64,000 bases of DNA from Piscicola geometra (taxonomy: Eukaryota; Annelida; Clitellata; Hirudinida; Piscicolidae), in the NCBI GenBank assembly GCA_943735955.1, contig OX030966.1:4146476-4210475 (forward strand), in the 5' to 3' direction. The notes beneath the pieces are model-generated. The model saw nothing but the letters and a program-made list of their open reading frames with translations. It did not search any database and was not told the origin of the DNA. This document shows positions 39,723 through 53,624 of this stretch, piece after piece; position 1 is the first letter of the stretch; each line of letters starts with the position of its first letter. A program made the position numbers and the translations under genes.

Positions 39723-42700
39723 AGATTCAAAACAACCAACATTTGCACTAAAAACATTCTAATTAATTAAATTTAATTTTTATTTAGACTTTAGATTCTA
39801 AAATTTTAATATATTATACCCAAAACCGTTTATTCCACAAATTTATTTGAGCGGCTGCCAAAATGACAGCCGCTAACCAAAAATACCTTTTATTTAATGG
39901 ATTTTAGATATAAATTTCTAAAGTTTTACATTTTCAATTTGAATAAAAAAATGTCAAAAAAAAAACATTTATAAACTAGATATTTATTATTATTAATTCA
40001 AGTCTTCGCAAATTTTCACCCCTCCAAGGACTGGTCTTTAACGATTAGACCTCTATACAGAAGACATGTTTTTTTAAGTAGGCAGCAGAACACGGTGTTG
40101 CTGTTGATTGATCCAAAACCAGCCCAAATTGACTCCGTTAACTTAACGCTTCGAGTAAGTTTCAGAACCAAAAATCCTCACCATGATGCGTCATTATTTG
40201 CTCTCTCCCTTCCTTCCACATTCTTCTTACCATATTTACAGTTTAAAAAATATTTTTTTCGATTAAGGGTTTGATAACGGTGATGATGGTTGAAAGAAAA
40301 TGTTTTTATTAGTTTAGTTTAGTTTAGGGAGTTGAAAACCACGCAAGTCTGTTGACCTTTAAATATATATTTTATAACAAATAATATAATAATAATTATC
40401 ATTATTATTATTGTTTTTTTTGAAGTCTGAAATAAATGAAACAAGCCTAATTTTACTAATAAAGATATGGAAATGTTAAATGATGCAACAAATCAAACAG
40501 TGAAAATCGATCTTGTGGTTAACTTAAATTTCAATCACCTGATCGCCGTGATTAAACCATGCAGACGAGAAAAACTTTTAAATGAAACATACTTTTTCCA
40601 GAACGTGGTGGATATCTCGGACTGCTTGATGTGTTCTTATAAGCAAGAGAATGATGCCTTACTGTAGAACCTGTAACAACAAAATAGGAAAAGTCAACAA
40701 CACAGCATGATGGCTGCTAATGCCTATTCAGTATTGCAGAGCTATAATGGAGAATAAATGAACTCAACGCGTCTGACAGTGTTCATAATAGAGTAAGAAA
40801 TAATGAAATGCATCATAATTTAAACCAGAATGGTGGTGAGATGTATATTGAAAATAAAGTAAAAACAAGGTTATTGGATTCTTTCCACTGATTCTTGAGA
40901 ACATGTATCCGTCGATTCCTCAAGACCCTGTATTGCCCTTACTCTCCCGTGTGTCGATTTTCCCCCTTGCACAATTATCCTTTTCATTATTTGATACATT
41001 TGAGTTGTAAGTTCTCTTCGTAGGTGTTAATAAAAATATGAGAGAGAGAAATAAAATAGAAAAAATATTTCTACGACCAAAAGAGACTACTCAAACTATA
41101 AATATATCAAAATTTCTCGAAGCTTCTTTGAAGCCCGGCACTACGTTTAAAAGGACAATAAATCATGGATGATTGAGTAGCAGTATCAGACACTTTTATG
41201 ACATTTACGGTAAGTATTTGCATAAGAAGGCCAATAATGCGGCACTCTGTGACGACCTCTCATTAGTTCATAAAATCCGCCGACACCTCGTTACCTTAAT
41301 TCATGGCTTATTTAGTACCCTATTATCCAGAATGTCTTTGGGTTTCAGTTTGGATAATTACTAAACTGAATTAATTTCAATCATTATTTAAAAGCTTATT
41401 TAATAAATAAAAATATTATTATTCATTTTAAAAGACTTCCAAATAAAAAAGACTTTTTTGAACTGGTATCCAAGGAAATACATACTTTTTATGAATATGT
41501 CGTCTTTTTCACCACATCAATAAGGTTCCAGCTTTCTTTCCGCACTCCGTAACCTCAAAAGCCCACTAACGCTTTTGCTTATTTTTTTCTTTATTTTTTA
41601 TTTTTAGATTCAAAATGAAGATTTGGAAGTTAAATTAACATCAGTTCAATTTCATTTTAAGAAGTGAAAGGCTGGCCTTAAATCCAATTTCCGATGGTGC
41701 TAGACTATTACATCGGATCTAAGCACTCATCAGTCATTGGATGTCCGGTCAACCAACAAGTCTCCAACCCTTCTCTTCCTCCACTTCTCTTTCCAACACT
41801 TTCTACTAATCCTTCAAAAAACTTTTTTTTCTCTTTTTTATTAACCTTTCAAGCCTCTTGAACCACTTTTTCCATTTTTCTACCACAATTTTACACCCCA
41901 CCATTGCTTCATCCATTCACCTTCTTTTATTCAAACAAACCTCAACAAGACAACAACTTAAAGCCCCTCTTTACGAGAACGCATTCTTATATAAGCCATG
42001 TCATTCAACATTACAATGAATTGCCATTGCATCAATCTTATTTACATTTTGATTGACAAGAGCGTCAAACATTTAGGCGCCGCCCGTAACTTTTGTTTTG
42101 CCGACAGAAAAGCACAAAAGGATGGCGTGGTTGAGGCTGGATGGAATGTTTCGGAAGCTGAGAGGATGTTGCATTTGAAATGGGAGGATAGACGGCGTTT
42201 CATGACAGGGTGTTTGGGGTGATTGGGTAGTTGTTAGTAAACTACTTTTCAACCACACGTACATAAATACAAATGCACGCACATAAAATCATTCATTTTT
42301 CGGATACAAACTTCAATCCCATATATTACAGTTTAAAAACGAAATAGAAAGAGAATTCGGAAAATATACAAACATTTTTCATTCACCCATTATCATCTAT
42401 ACTCCACAAGTATTCGTCCACATCCACTATCTTTCCTCGCTATAAATTATTATCCTAACCCTAAATCCAAATTTCATTCTAGAAAAGAATTAACAATTTT
42501 GAAATAAGGTAAAAAGTAGGAATTCATAGATATTTGATTATAAAGTTTCTTGAATTTGTGACGTTCTGAAATGGGATAAAACACCTATCAAAACATGATC
42601 ACTCAATAAAAGACCTTTTCTAAAGACTGCAAGCGATTGGGTTCTAGGCCCTTTCGTCGAAAGAACGGAATGAAAGACGGTGGCGATGCCTCATCACGAG

Positions 42701-43700
42701 ATCTGGTTGTTTGAGGCATTGTCTGGCCTCTCTTTGATTTCTTATGTAATTTCTCACGACGCTGTGTAGACGATCAATGTCTCCGTTTCTCATGAGCGAC
42801 TATCTTATACCTTAATGATCTGAGTAGTTGACAATGTCTTAAAAAGAAGAGAAGTATGGTGGTTTTTAAACGTTTTTTAAGTTCATTGGATAAAAAGGGA
42901 TGATTCTTTAAGTATCCTAAGCATAAACAATGGTTCTGTCAGGAGTATAACATCCTAATTGCGCTAGAGAGGGTTTAAAGGACACGCGATTTTGGAGAAA
43001 ACAGATGTTTGCATTGAATAAGGCACTAATCAGAGAGAATGGCGTTGCTTGGCTGGTTATGATGGATAAGTAGAAAGACTAATTGGAATGGAGTGGAGGG
43101 TGGCCGGTTTCTTTGAATATCGATTTGATCAGTTCATCCTTGGGTGGAATATTATGAAGCTCGTTTAGGTTTACGCTAACTAAATAATACTCGTCGTTGT
43201 AATGTATTAAGTGGTATGGTTTAGATAGATAGAAAAATGTTGATGGAGTGTACTGAATACACCAAGTGAAGCTATTTGCTGTAGTTTTTGCGGACAGTTT
43301 AATTGCACTATTTTTTAATTCAAATGTAGTGGTTTTTTAGATGCAGTTTGAAATCCCTGCTTTAGAATGAAAATAGATTGGAAAGAAATGTGGAGATTCA
43401 AAGTTACTTGACGTTCTCAAAACCAAATATTTTGCTAAGAATGCAAATTTTCATTTGAATTTTGTTCTGGGACCCCTTAATAAATAAATAAATAAATAAG
43501 AATGTGGTTTGTTACCCTGCATTGATAGTGGCTGCTGTAAGTTAGTTGCAGTTGTTTCTTATGAAAGTTTCTATAGCGTCACGTGCCTCATTATTTTCTA
43601 GAGACCTGGAGCTTATGAATGCACTCAGAGGAACCTGCATGCGACCTCGCACATTCACAATGTGTTGCAAAAGTACCTGAAAGCTTTTTCTTTACAATGT
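39723..43700. other. Gene-free region
   Basis: AT-rich DNA. Short frames exist (40467-40667 +, 41173-41364 +, 41998-42222 +), but none has recognisable domains or convincing splice partners. A SINE-B-type tail relic lies near 43155-43215 (GGTTTACGCTAACTAAATAA, then CTCGTCGTTGTA). Confidence 0.4.
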
Positions 43701-43707
43701 ATGGCTG

Positions 43708-43713
43708 TGTGTG

Positions 43714-43754
<41 letters not shown>

Positions 43755-43769
43755 TTGTGTGTGTGTGTT

Positions 43770-43800
<31 letters not shown>

Positions 43801-43840
43801 TTGTGTATGTGTGTGTATGCGTATGTATGGGTTTGTGTAA
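43708..43840. repeat. (TG)n microsatellite with TTTG interruptions
   Basis: About 130 bp of GT repeats with regular TTTG interruptions. Cys/Val frames over it are artefacts. Confidence 0.95.
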
Positions 43841-44284
43841 ATAACTCTGGTGCAGTTAATAATGGTTAAAAGCGCTTATGAGAAAGAACTAGAATCCATA
43901 AGATGTTAACGTTTATAACGAGTGTTATTTCCTATTTGTTATACAAGAGTACATGGTTAATGGGACAGTAGGACAATGCCGACACATAATCAAGATAAAC
44001 GCGGCCTCTTTCACCTCACTCATAAACACGTTAACTATGAAGCGATCAGAAACATAAAAATTTCTGAGTGAATGGAAATGTTAACAATTGAAGTCTAACT
44101 AGTTCTCACCTCTCTACCTTGGATCCAAAAGCAACTTGAGCAACATGAAGACATTTATTAAATGAAATCTGTTTTTTTGTCCATTGATTACCTTTAAAAA
44201 TCACTAATTAGTGACATTTATATATGTGGGGACTCTAAGCTGCCTTACACATTCAACTTCTATCCTACTAATTCATATACACCT

Positions 44285-44490
<206 letters not shown>

Positions 44491-45039
44491 AAGACAAAAT
44501 TGTGACAATACATTTTTTCTAATGTGTCAAACAGACAGTTTCACTTTCTCTAACTCATGTTTAAATGTCTCAATCAATTTTCCAAAAAACTTAACTCTTT
44601 CCAAGTTCAATTTCTTCCTATAGAAGAAAAGACAGGTAGCAAGGGGATCAGAAGATTGTTTGGTAAACTTTTCAATTCTTCTTTTGGAAATCATTTCATC
44701 TCAGTACTGTATTCAGCAACTTTTTTATTGACAGTCGAATTTTTACGGTTGGGTCGAATACAAAACCTGTTTTCGTTGCACCAGTTCAAATTAAATTGTA
44801 CTCCAATCAGCTTTTTTTAAATCTTCGTTTTTTTTTTAAATGTTTATTGATTCAAATTTCGAAACGAAACTTTATGCAAAAAGAAGAAATAATGAAAATA
44901 TGTATCTATGTTTTTATGCATTTCACAATATTTATAGTTGTATTCGACTGAATAGTTGATTCGCTTATGTCCGAATCTAAATAATCAAGGAATTGGTAAA
45001 AATAGAATTTTGGAAAAAGAATTTTAAAGTCAAGTTGAA

Positions 45040-45315
45040 ATTCTTCCATTTCGTAGGCAACAGCATTGAGACAACTCATTGGGAATCTTACAAGAGAATG
45101 CCTTCACAAAGTGGTCTTAAAGCTAGTCCGGGTTTACGCCACGTTCATGCTGTTAGTATCATTGTATTGTATCGTTGTATTGTATCATTGTATTGTATCT
45201 TTTTATTGTATCGATGTATTGTATCGTTGTATTGCATCGTTGTATTGTATTGTTGTATTGTTTCGTTGTATTGTATTGTTGTATTGTTTCGTTGTATTGT
45301 TTCGTTGTATTTTTC
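45040..45315 (+). mobile_element. SINE-B-type tail with (TTGTA)n expansion
   Basis: AGTGGTCTTAAAGCTAGTCC then GGGTTTACGCCACGTTCATG, followed by a degenerate (TTGTA)n tract of about 150 bp. Related tails at 57684-57750 (+), 6372-6445 (-) and, partial, 52745-52790 (-). 45316-46470 holds nothing recognised. Confidence 0.65.
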
Positions 45316-46839
45316 ACAAATACACATTTAGACTATATGATATAGTGTGGTTCGTGTGTCACTTGTTGGTGGTGTTGTAGCAGTGGCATCTTTGCACCCG
45401 CACTTTCCCTCATCACCACCTCTCTGTAGTCATCCTGTTTCACCTGGATTCCAGCACTCCAAACAATGAGTCGTTTCCTTGGAAATATCAATTTTTCAAA
45501 TGCACCACGTGAAGAAATAAATATGAAAATAAAATTCTATATTATTATTTTTTTCCCACAATAATGGATATCTTTATAATGAAAACTTTCGCCGAAATAT
45601 CGGAGGATTTTAACAATAGGAAGTTACAAAGGCCGCTGAAACAATGAACTTTTCAAAAAAGTTTTTTTGAAAAATAAGCAATTGTACTTATGTTTATCAT
45701 CTGCAAATATTTACGTAAGGCATTGTCTGCCAGGAATGGAGAATGAAAGTTCTATCGAACGGCTTTTAACAGATGAAAAATTTATTTTAGTGAATATTAC
45801 GTCATATTGCATAAGTTTAGAAACTAAATAATGGCCTTCAAGTCCATACAAAGAATGAATTTTCTGTTTTAAAATTGTTTTTGTAAGATTAATTCACAAA
45901 CTGTTACCTAAATCAACTTGATACATGGCTTCATTCAAACTTGAGTAATGTACCACGGGTGGTTGATTGCAATATTTAGAATTGTTGATAGTACCCATAT
46001 ACATATAGTAATATATATTTGATAGTACCCATTTTAACGATTTCAGTTCTTGCGATTTGACAATCGTGAATTGTTTTATATATTAATGACCTTTGTCAAA
46101 AGCTTTTCAAAATAAGAAATTGATATAATCAACATCTTAAATGACTGTTTTCAAAAAAATTATAGTTTATTTAAGGGTCTGATCCCCTTTCCCAGGGTTC
46201 TAAATGAGACGAGGTCCATGTAAATTCAAATTTATGTCACTGGTCAATAGTTGCCCGCTTGGTACTTGTCACCCTATTCAATATTGATGACCTCATGACA
46301 TTCAGTTATAAATCTGGGAAAGATCCTCTCATAGGCACTTTTGGATTAATTTACACTTATTTTCCACTTATTTTGGAAACCTAGTTAATAACATATTAAA
46401 ACCTTATATTTTTTCTAGTTTTTCTTCAGTATTCTATTAAGTGTAATATGGTTTTGTGACATGAAGTATTCTAGTTCTTCATCTGGGTAAACGGATAAAA
46501 GGTCCTCCGGATAAAAAGTCCTCGGATAAAAAGTCCTCGGATAAAAAGTCCTCCGGATAAAAAGTCCTCCGGATAAAAAGTCCTCCGGATAAAAAGTCCT
46601 CCGGATAAAAAGTCCTCCGGATAAAAAGCCCTCCGGATAAAAAGTCCTCCGGATAAAAATCTTCAAAAAATTACTTTTCAAGAAAAAATACGTGATTAAT
46701 ACGTGATCCTTGAGACTTTAAGAATAAAATTTAATACTTTTATCTAATGTTTGCTATATTTTTTTCGTTCAATCTCGAAATAGCATTTGAATAAATTTGA
46801 ATTGTTTGTGTTTGTTTCTTATTTTTAGCTTATGTTAGA

Positions 46840-47770
46840 AATATCAAATAGAAGACATGAAACTTTCAGATTTTTATGAGAAATGTGGTTAGAGCTCCCA
46901 GTAGGAAAAGAATAATCGGGATTAAGAAGTGCTTTTTATATAATTTTATTAATTTTAATGAATGTAAATAATTGTTAGAAATATTTTAAATTAACAAATA
47001 CTGAGGAGAGACTAATTAATTAATAAATATCAAATAGAAGACATGAAACTTTCGGAGTTGTATGTGAAATGTGGTTAGAGCTCCAAGGAAGAAAAGAATA
47101 ATTGGAAAGTAGTGCTTTTATATAATTTTATTAATTTTAATGAATGTATAAAAAAAAGTTAGAAAATTTTTTAATTAACATATACAATTAAGAGACTAAT
47201 TAATTGAGAAATATCAAATAGAAGACATGAATAATCTGGAGGAAAAAGTGCTAGGGCTTCAGATTGAGCACTAATGCAAAGCTTGCAAGCTCCCACTGGA
47301 GGAAGAAGTGCTTTTTATATAAGACTAATTAATTATTTTAAATATTTTGTAGCAAGTGTAGTAAATATCACATAAAAAAGATAAATAATCTGGAGGAAGA
47401 AGTGTTAGGGTGTTAGATTGAGCTCCAGTGCAAAGCTTGCAAGCACCCACTGGAGGAATAAGTGCATTTTACATAATTTTATTAACTTGTTATATTATTT
47501 TATTAACTTGTTATATTATTTTTTACATTGTTTTATTAAGTTTTCATATAATTTAATAAACTTTTTATATAATTTAATTAACTTTTTATATAATTTAATT
47601 AACTTTTATGTCATTTAATTAATTTCAATGAATGTAAAATAATGTTTATAAAAAATTATAATTATCAAATACTAAGAAAAGACTAATTAATTATTTTAAA
47701 TATTTTGTAGCCAACTTAGGAAATATAAAATAGAAGACATAATAATCTAGAAGAAGAAGTGCTAGGACCT
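46840..47770. repeat. Roughly 190-bp tandem repeat in the foldback interior
   Basis: Four to five diverged units, marked by ATATCAAATAGAAGACATGA at about 46848, 47027 and 47210 and by relics further on, each with an AGAAGTGCTTTTTATATAAT-type segment. No coding potential. Confidence 0.7.
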
Positions 47771-47880
47771 CAGATTGAGCACCAGTGCAAATCTTGCAAG
47801 CACCCACTGGCTACCTAATTCACCAGGCAGATGAGCTCTGCAGTTGAAGGACATACTGTCTTCTGAACGACTCTTCTTAA

Positions 47881-49361
47881 CCCATTAACGCATGACTCAA
47901 AGGAATTAAATAATTTTTTTACATTTTATTGAAAAACTTATTCTAAAAAATAAAATCAAAAAATTATTCTGAAATATTTTATACAAAAAAAGTTATGATG
48001 AAAATAAAAAATGTCCTTAAAAAAGGACACTATGAATTGCTACTGACGGTAATCACGATTCGTGGTAGATGCTGAAGCACTCAAAATGTAAAGCTACATT
48101 AAATTTAGGGCATTTCGTTTGCACTTTCTTTCCACATTGCTTGCATCTTTTTTGCCCATCTCCAATTTGACTAATAAAATGATCTTATTAGTTTGGATAC
48201 CACCGATCCACCAAGGCCTAAATCGCTGTTGCCCTCTTCTGATGCTCCTTGATATGGGTTTACCAAATAACCAAGCCTATTATTTAGACGCCAAACTGTA
48301 TTCCCAAACCTTATAGGTTTCCCTCTGATAAGTTCTTTTGACGAATGCCTCCAATAATATGGCACGATTGATTCATCAATTGCCAAATGACATTCTTTGG
48401 GCTAAAACTTGTGAAATCTTTCATTCATAGCATCAAATAATGGACGCACTTTGGCCATTCTGCCTAACTTATTAATTTTCTCTTTGTCTTTGCAATGAAA
48501 ATATCTTAATAATTATTCAAATCTGTTGACAGTTATAGCATTGCCTACAGCTAGATTGTGTCCATGGTCGCTTTGTTCGCAATACATCCTGCGATTTGCC
48601 AAAGGAACATAGCCTCTTGAATTTGAGGGTGGAGCGCTATAGAAAGTTATTTGATTGATTGATTGATTGCCTGAAAGAATGAGTATAGGCTATAATTATG
48701 CTTTCAGGTTTGCTCCTTTAGCAAACCGCAGGATTTACTGCGAACAAAGCGACCATGGACACAAACTAGCTATACTGTATAGTTATCAACTTGATGACTG
48801 TTACATAACAAAATTAATTAAACAATGTGAAGGAAGACATGTTTTCAAATTTTGATTTGTCGTTTAAACTATTAGAACTGTATCTGCTGAAGAGAAATCA
48901 TTGTCATCTTCCAAAATACTAAGAACTTCATGAAGAGCGAATCTAAAAATAATTGTTTTTACCATCAGTATTACTGCATAGTGTCCTTAAAAAAGGACAC
49001 TCAATAAAACACAGTTTTTGGAAATAATATTACATGTAAAATGAAATTTATTTTAAAATAAGATGTAAGAATGAATAACGATAAAATAATATTATACATT
49101 ACGAATAGTAGACATTAAATAAAATTATAACTAACTTTTTTTCATGAGCCATGACAAAAACACAAAAAATTTAGCTATCGCCTTGAAAAATCAGAATATC
49201 GAAATAATCTATCAATTTCAAATCACAAAATTTTTTTAAACATAGACTTCAGTTTATATAGGACTGGATTAGTTGCAAAGATAATAAATATAATCAAAAT
49301 AACTATTATAAAAAAAACTTTTTATTGCTGTCCTTAAAAAAGGACAGTATGCGTTAATGGG
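47881..49361 (-). mobile_element. piggyBac element with TTAA target duplication
   Basis: Starts CCCATTAACGCATGACT and ends AGTATGCGTTAATGGG, giving 13-bp perfect terminal inverted repeats (CCCATTAACGCAT). It is flanked on both sides by TTAA (47877-47880 and 49362-49365). The subterminal hairpin GTCCTTAAAAAAGGAC occurs near 48012, 48978 and 49327. At about 1.48 kb it is shorter than an autonomous element. Inside are a pseudogenised transposase and an inverted duplication (48541-48608 against 48713-48780) around a LINE/SINE-type tail at 48620-48665. Confidence 0.88.
48054..48500 (-). pseudogene. piggyBac transposase remnant
   Basis: Reverse-strand pieces in order: KVRPLFDAMNERFHKF, a stop, AIDESIVPYYWRHSSKELIR with the DDE-family DES and VPY signature, then KPIRFGNTVWRL, a disrupted section, and a C-terminal Cys-rich finger, RCKQCGKKVQTKCPKF then FECFSIYH. 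The in-frame stop, a frame change and a missing N-terminal half make it non-functional. Confidence 0.85.
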
Positions 49362-50933
49362 TTAATATGAAATTAATTGAAATAGTTATTTAATTAATTT
49401 ATTGAAATAGTGAATTTTTATTATTATTTTGCTTAAATCAGTCATTCAGTCAGTCAGTCAGTCTATAGGACTATAAGCTGGAGTCTTGAACAACATTGGG
49501 TGCTTCAGTTTCTGTTTTTGCTACATCTAGAATAGACTATTTTAACTCATTTTATTATGGTTAATAATATTTTGAAGCCTTTAGTATTTATATTATTAAT
49601 TTATAAAACTATGAAAATAATATTTTTAGTTGAATAATATATAGTATTTATTTTATTAATTTATAAAAATAATATATTACATTTATAAAATTTTGAATAA
49701 ATCAGTCAGTCAGACTATAGGCTATGTTCTTAAACACTATTGGGGCACCACAGTAAGACCTCCAACCAGTTTCTTCCATTCCTTTTGATTTTCTGATAGT
49801 CTCAAACAGCCCTTGAGCTCAAACCTTATCCACTCCACTATATTGTTCTACTATCTTTCTTTTGTCTGCTTTTTTTTGTCCTCCCTGGTCAGTGCCTTGA
49901 AGATAATGACAACACCATCATATATAATGTTGTGATGCTGAAGATGCTGTATTGGTAAAGACAATGATTCTGTGGCAATGATTATCATGGTGATGTGGGT
50001 GAGGTGAAGGGTGATTAAATTATTTTTTAAAGTTGGTTGTTTTTTTAAATATTTTCTAAATAAAATAATAACCATGTGTTTTATTTTATTTAATATTCAA
50101 TACTCATCAAGAACCAGCAGAAAACTTAATGATTAAAGTGAGGAACAACCAAGTCTAATTTATTCAAATCCTATTTCCAGATTAAAAGAAAAAAATAGAG
50201 CAAACATTAGATTAAAGTTTTAAATTGTAATCTTTTAGTTTTAAGGATCGCGTATTCTTTTTCAAAGATTATTTCATTGAAGACTTTTTATAATCACGAT
50301 CAAGAACCAGCAAACAATTTTATAGTTAAAGTGACAAAACAACAACAGCCAAGTCAAATTTATTCAAATGCTATTTCGAGATTGAACGAAAAAAATATAG
50401 CAAACATTAGATAAAAGTATTAAATTTTATTCTTAAAGTTTCAAAGATCACGTATTAATCACGTATTTTCCCTTGAAAAGAAATTTTTTGAAGATTTTAA
50501 TCCTGAAGACTTTTTATCCGGAAATTTTAATCCGGAGGACTTTTTATCCGGAGGACTTTTTATCCGGAGGGCTTTTTATCCGGAGGACTTTTTATCCAGA
50601 GGACTTTTTATCCGGAGGACTTTTTATCCGGAGGACTTTTTATCCGGAGGACTTTTTATCCGAGGACTTTTTATCCGAGGACTTTTTATCCGGAGGACTT
50701 TTTATCCTAGAACCCTTCATCTGGTGTTGGTTTATGGCTTTGTATTAGTCAAGAACAATTTATCTGTTTTTTTATTTATACTTTAAAAAAATATTCAAAA
50801 TTGTTAATAAATTAACTAAAATTCTTATAAATGATATTAATTTTAAATTCAGTAATTTTACGTAGTCATCTAAACAATTTAAATTCTGTTCTTTGGCTAT
50901 ATTTTATGCTTAGATTAAATTTTAATTCTTAAA

Positions 50934-53624
50934 ATGTCTGATCCTTATTCTTTAGTAAAAGGAGGAAAACTAAAATTAAAAAAAGGAAAACTCAAAAAGT
51001 TTACTCTTTTGCAATTTTTTGGTTTTAAAGTTAGAAAATCAAAGTTTCAAACACTCTGAACAATTTCAGGGCTAAGAAGGCAAAAGAGGCTAAAAAGATA
51101 GCAAAGGAAGAACCCAAAGTAGACCATGACGCTATTGCCCATGGTGAAAATAATTTATATTTAAAATTTAAAAATTTAAAAAACACTGCATTTTGAATGT
51201 AAATTTTACATTCAAAGTCGCAATTTTCCAGGAGGATGGTGGGTGGTAGATGACATAGCAAAGTGCTCAGGGCCAGTTGCCATAGAAATGGGAGAAATGA
51301 GGTATTTACAGGCTCTTGACAATGGTTACTTTTCTGTTGGCAGGGATCACAAACCGGGTGAGAAAAGACTTGAATTTATCAACAAATTTAATCTATTTGA
51401 CATAAAATAAATATAATATTCAATAATACTCTTCTAAATGTTTAATAAAGTGATATTCAAGAAGGATATCTAAATTCTCAATCACACCCCACAACCAACC
51501 CAAACCCAGGGGAACCTCCCGAGGCTGAGGAGGTGCTGGTGGCAGCGAGGGCGTCTGACGGGCATGTGAGCTTCAAGTCAGGATTCAACAAGTATCTCGG
51601 TATCTCTAAAGGTGAGTTTCCTTGTGTGCTTTGTGGTTGTTCTATGTGTGGTGGTGGATGATGGTTGTAGGCTGTTCTATGCGTGGTGGTGGTGGTGAAT
51701 GATGGTTGTAGAGGGTTTTAGAAACTTATGATGGTGTATTATCAGCCAACCGTGAGCTATCATATACCTAGTGTATATGATGCGGTGTTTCACAACTTAT
51801 GTCGTGTGAGTGGTGCTTCAGTTGCGTGCCCGGGCGCTATACAAAACTGACATTTATTTTATTTATTTTATTATAGTGGTGAGGATAGTATGAGTTGTTT
51901 TAAAGAAACATTTTCAAAACGAAATACAGTCTGCAATAAAACAACCATACTTTCATCTCTTGATTGCATCTTGACCCTCACCCATCACTGCCATACAACA
52001 AGGGGGCAGACTGACAGCCATAGAGGATGCAGTGTCGCAAAGGGAACAGTGGCAGCCTGTCTTCCAAGATGTTTGTTGTTGTATCTATTGTCTTTTAGTG
52101 TATGCAATGCATGTTTACATGCATACTATGCATGTATATTCTGTGTTTAAAATTTGAACATTTATTTCTTTGTATGTAGGTGGATATTTGTATATTCTGT
52201 ATTTAATATGTAAACATGTTTTTCATTGTATGTAGGTGTATGTTTATATGTTCTGTATGTAAAATGTAATCAGTTGTTTTTATTTATGTATCTAATGTTA
52301 TATAATAAATACATATTTTATTGTATTCACGTATATGTATGGTGTTGTGTTGCATGTATATTTTGTATTTTGTGTATGTGAAACGAATCCTATAACGATT
52401 ATGTTATCTATGTCACTCTCACTTCACCCTCTCTCTCTCCCTTCACACCAGGGCAAGATGGCGTTGCTAGGTTACAACGAGTGTTTCATAAGCAGGCCTG
52501 ATAGTGATGATGATGATGGTGGCGATGTAGGTGGGAGAGATGATGGGAAGAAGAAGAAGAAGGGTAGTGTCTATTGTGACAGTCAAACAGCCAAGGAGAG
52601 AGAGTTTGTAAAGGTGATGATGATGATGATGTTGATGATGATACTGATAATAATGATGATGATGATGAGGAGGTTGTTGATGATGATGATGATTATGATA
52701 ATCATTTTCTATATTGTCATACGCATTATAAAGAGAGCATGGCCACTTGATGAAATACAATACAATACCATGACGAATGTTATTTTGCAAAAATAATAAA
52801 ATAAATAAATATTTTAAATAGATAAGATCGTGTGCAGTGCTGGTGAAGGAGAAGTCTGAGGCGGACAATGACGTGGGAAAGATACGCGATGTCGAACTAA
52901 ACTATGTGTGAGTTGTGTGCCCGTCGTTATTCTTGAATTCATTTATTAATTACTATTTAGTTTTTTTAGTTAACTATTTTTTGCTTTTATTAATTTATTA
53001 GTTATTATCCAGTTATTTTTTTGGCTTTTACTAATTTATTAGTTATTAATTATTAATAATTATTAATAATTAATTATTCTTTTTGTTTCTCCAGGAAGAA
53101 GTTCCAGAGTTACGAAGACAGAAAGATAAAAGTGAATCCTGAAGACGTTTCGGTGGTGAAGAGGGCTAGAAGGGATGGAGCACTGCACGAGTCGTTGTTG
53201 GATAGGTGGGTGCTATGTGGGAGGGGGAGTAGTTTTGGTGGTAATGGTGGGGGGGGGGGTGGGGGTATTGGTTGTTGTTGTGAAGGTTGTGGTGGCAAGA
53301 ATAGTTGGGTGGGAAGGAGGATGATTTGGGTTGGTGGGTGGGGGGAAGATGGTTTGGGTTGGTGGGGGGGGGGGGTAGTTTAGATGGTGCTAGGTGAGGG
53401 GGGAGGTAGTTTAGGTAGTGGTGGTTGGGAAGGGGGTGTATTGGTGGTTGTTGTGATGGTTGTGGGGGAGGATAGTTGGGTGGTGATGGTGGTGGAGGAG
53501 AATGAGTGGGTGGTGGTTTATAGAAGTTTTAAAGTAATTAAATGTTTGAATATTTTTATTTAAATGTATTTATTTGATTTTTTTCAGAAGAGAAAAAATG
53601 AAGTCTGATAAATTTTGTAAATAA
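50934..53624 (+). CDS. FRG1: FRG1 (FSHD region gene 1 family), complete 9-exon gene
   Basis: FRG1 is a nuclear/nucleolar actin- and RNA-associated protein linked to pre-mRNA processing, with a fascin-like beta-trefoil. Exons: 50934-50998, 51070-51143, 51232-51357, 51510-51611, 52003-52070, 52452-52613, 52822-52907, 53095-53205, 53588-53624, giving 276 residues (human 258). Landmarks: a Lys-rich N-terminus, GGWWVVDDIAKCSGPVAIEM, YLQALDNGYFSVG, VSFKSGFNKYLGISK, REQWQPVFQDGKMALLGYNE, an Asp/Lys-rich insertion of about 20 residues after CFISRP, IRSCAVLVKEK, KKFQSYEDRKIKV and ALHESLLDRREKMKSDKFCK at the end. Introns contain a partial SINE-A (51744-51880) and G-rich repeats (53210-53520). Confidence 0.93.
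51744..51880 (+). mobile_element. Partial SINE-A body fused to a LINE-type tail
   Basis: CCGTGAGCTATCATATACCT and ATATGATGCGGTGTTT match the reverse complement of the SINE-A body at 35110-35205. The fragment ends in GGGCGCTATACAAAACTGAC and a (TTTA)n tail, like the LINE and family C 3' ends. It lies in FRG1 intron 4. Confidence 0.6.

Larger units (their letters stand above)
46487..50714. mobile_element. Foldback-type transposon, about 4.2 kb, with repeat-bearing inverted ends
   Basis: 46493-46670 and 50490-50707 are inverted copies of an array of GGATAAAAAGTCCTCC (16-18 bp units). The order of long and short units at the outer ends is the same on both sides. Homology continues inward to about 46800 on the left and 50345 on the right (TTTGCTATATTTTTTTCGTT and its complement), for about 310 bp of inverted terminal repeat. 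The element is flanked by the direct repeat CTTCATCTGG (46477-46486 and 50715-50724), a possible target-site duplication. Tandem-repeat-rich inverted ends are typical of foldback elements. No transposase of its own was seen. Confidence 0.7.
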
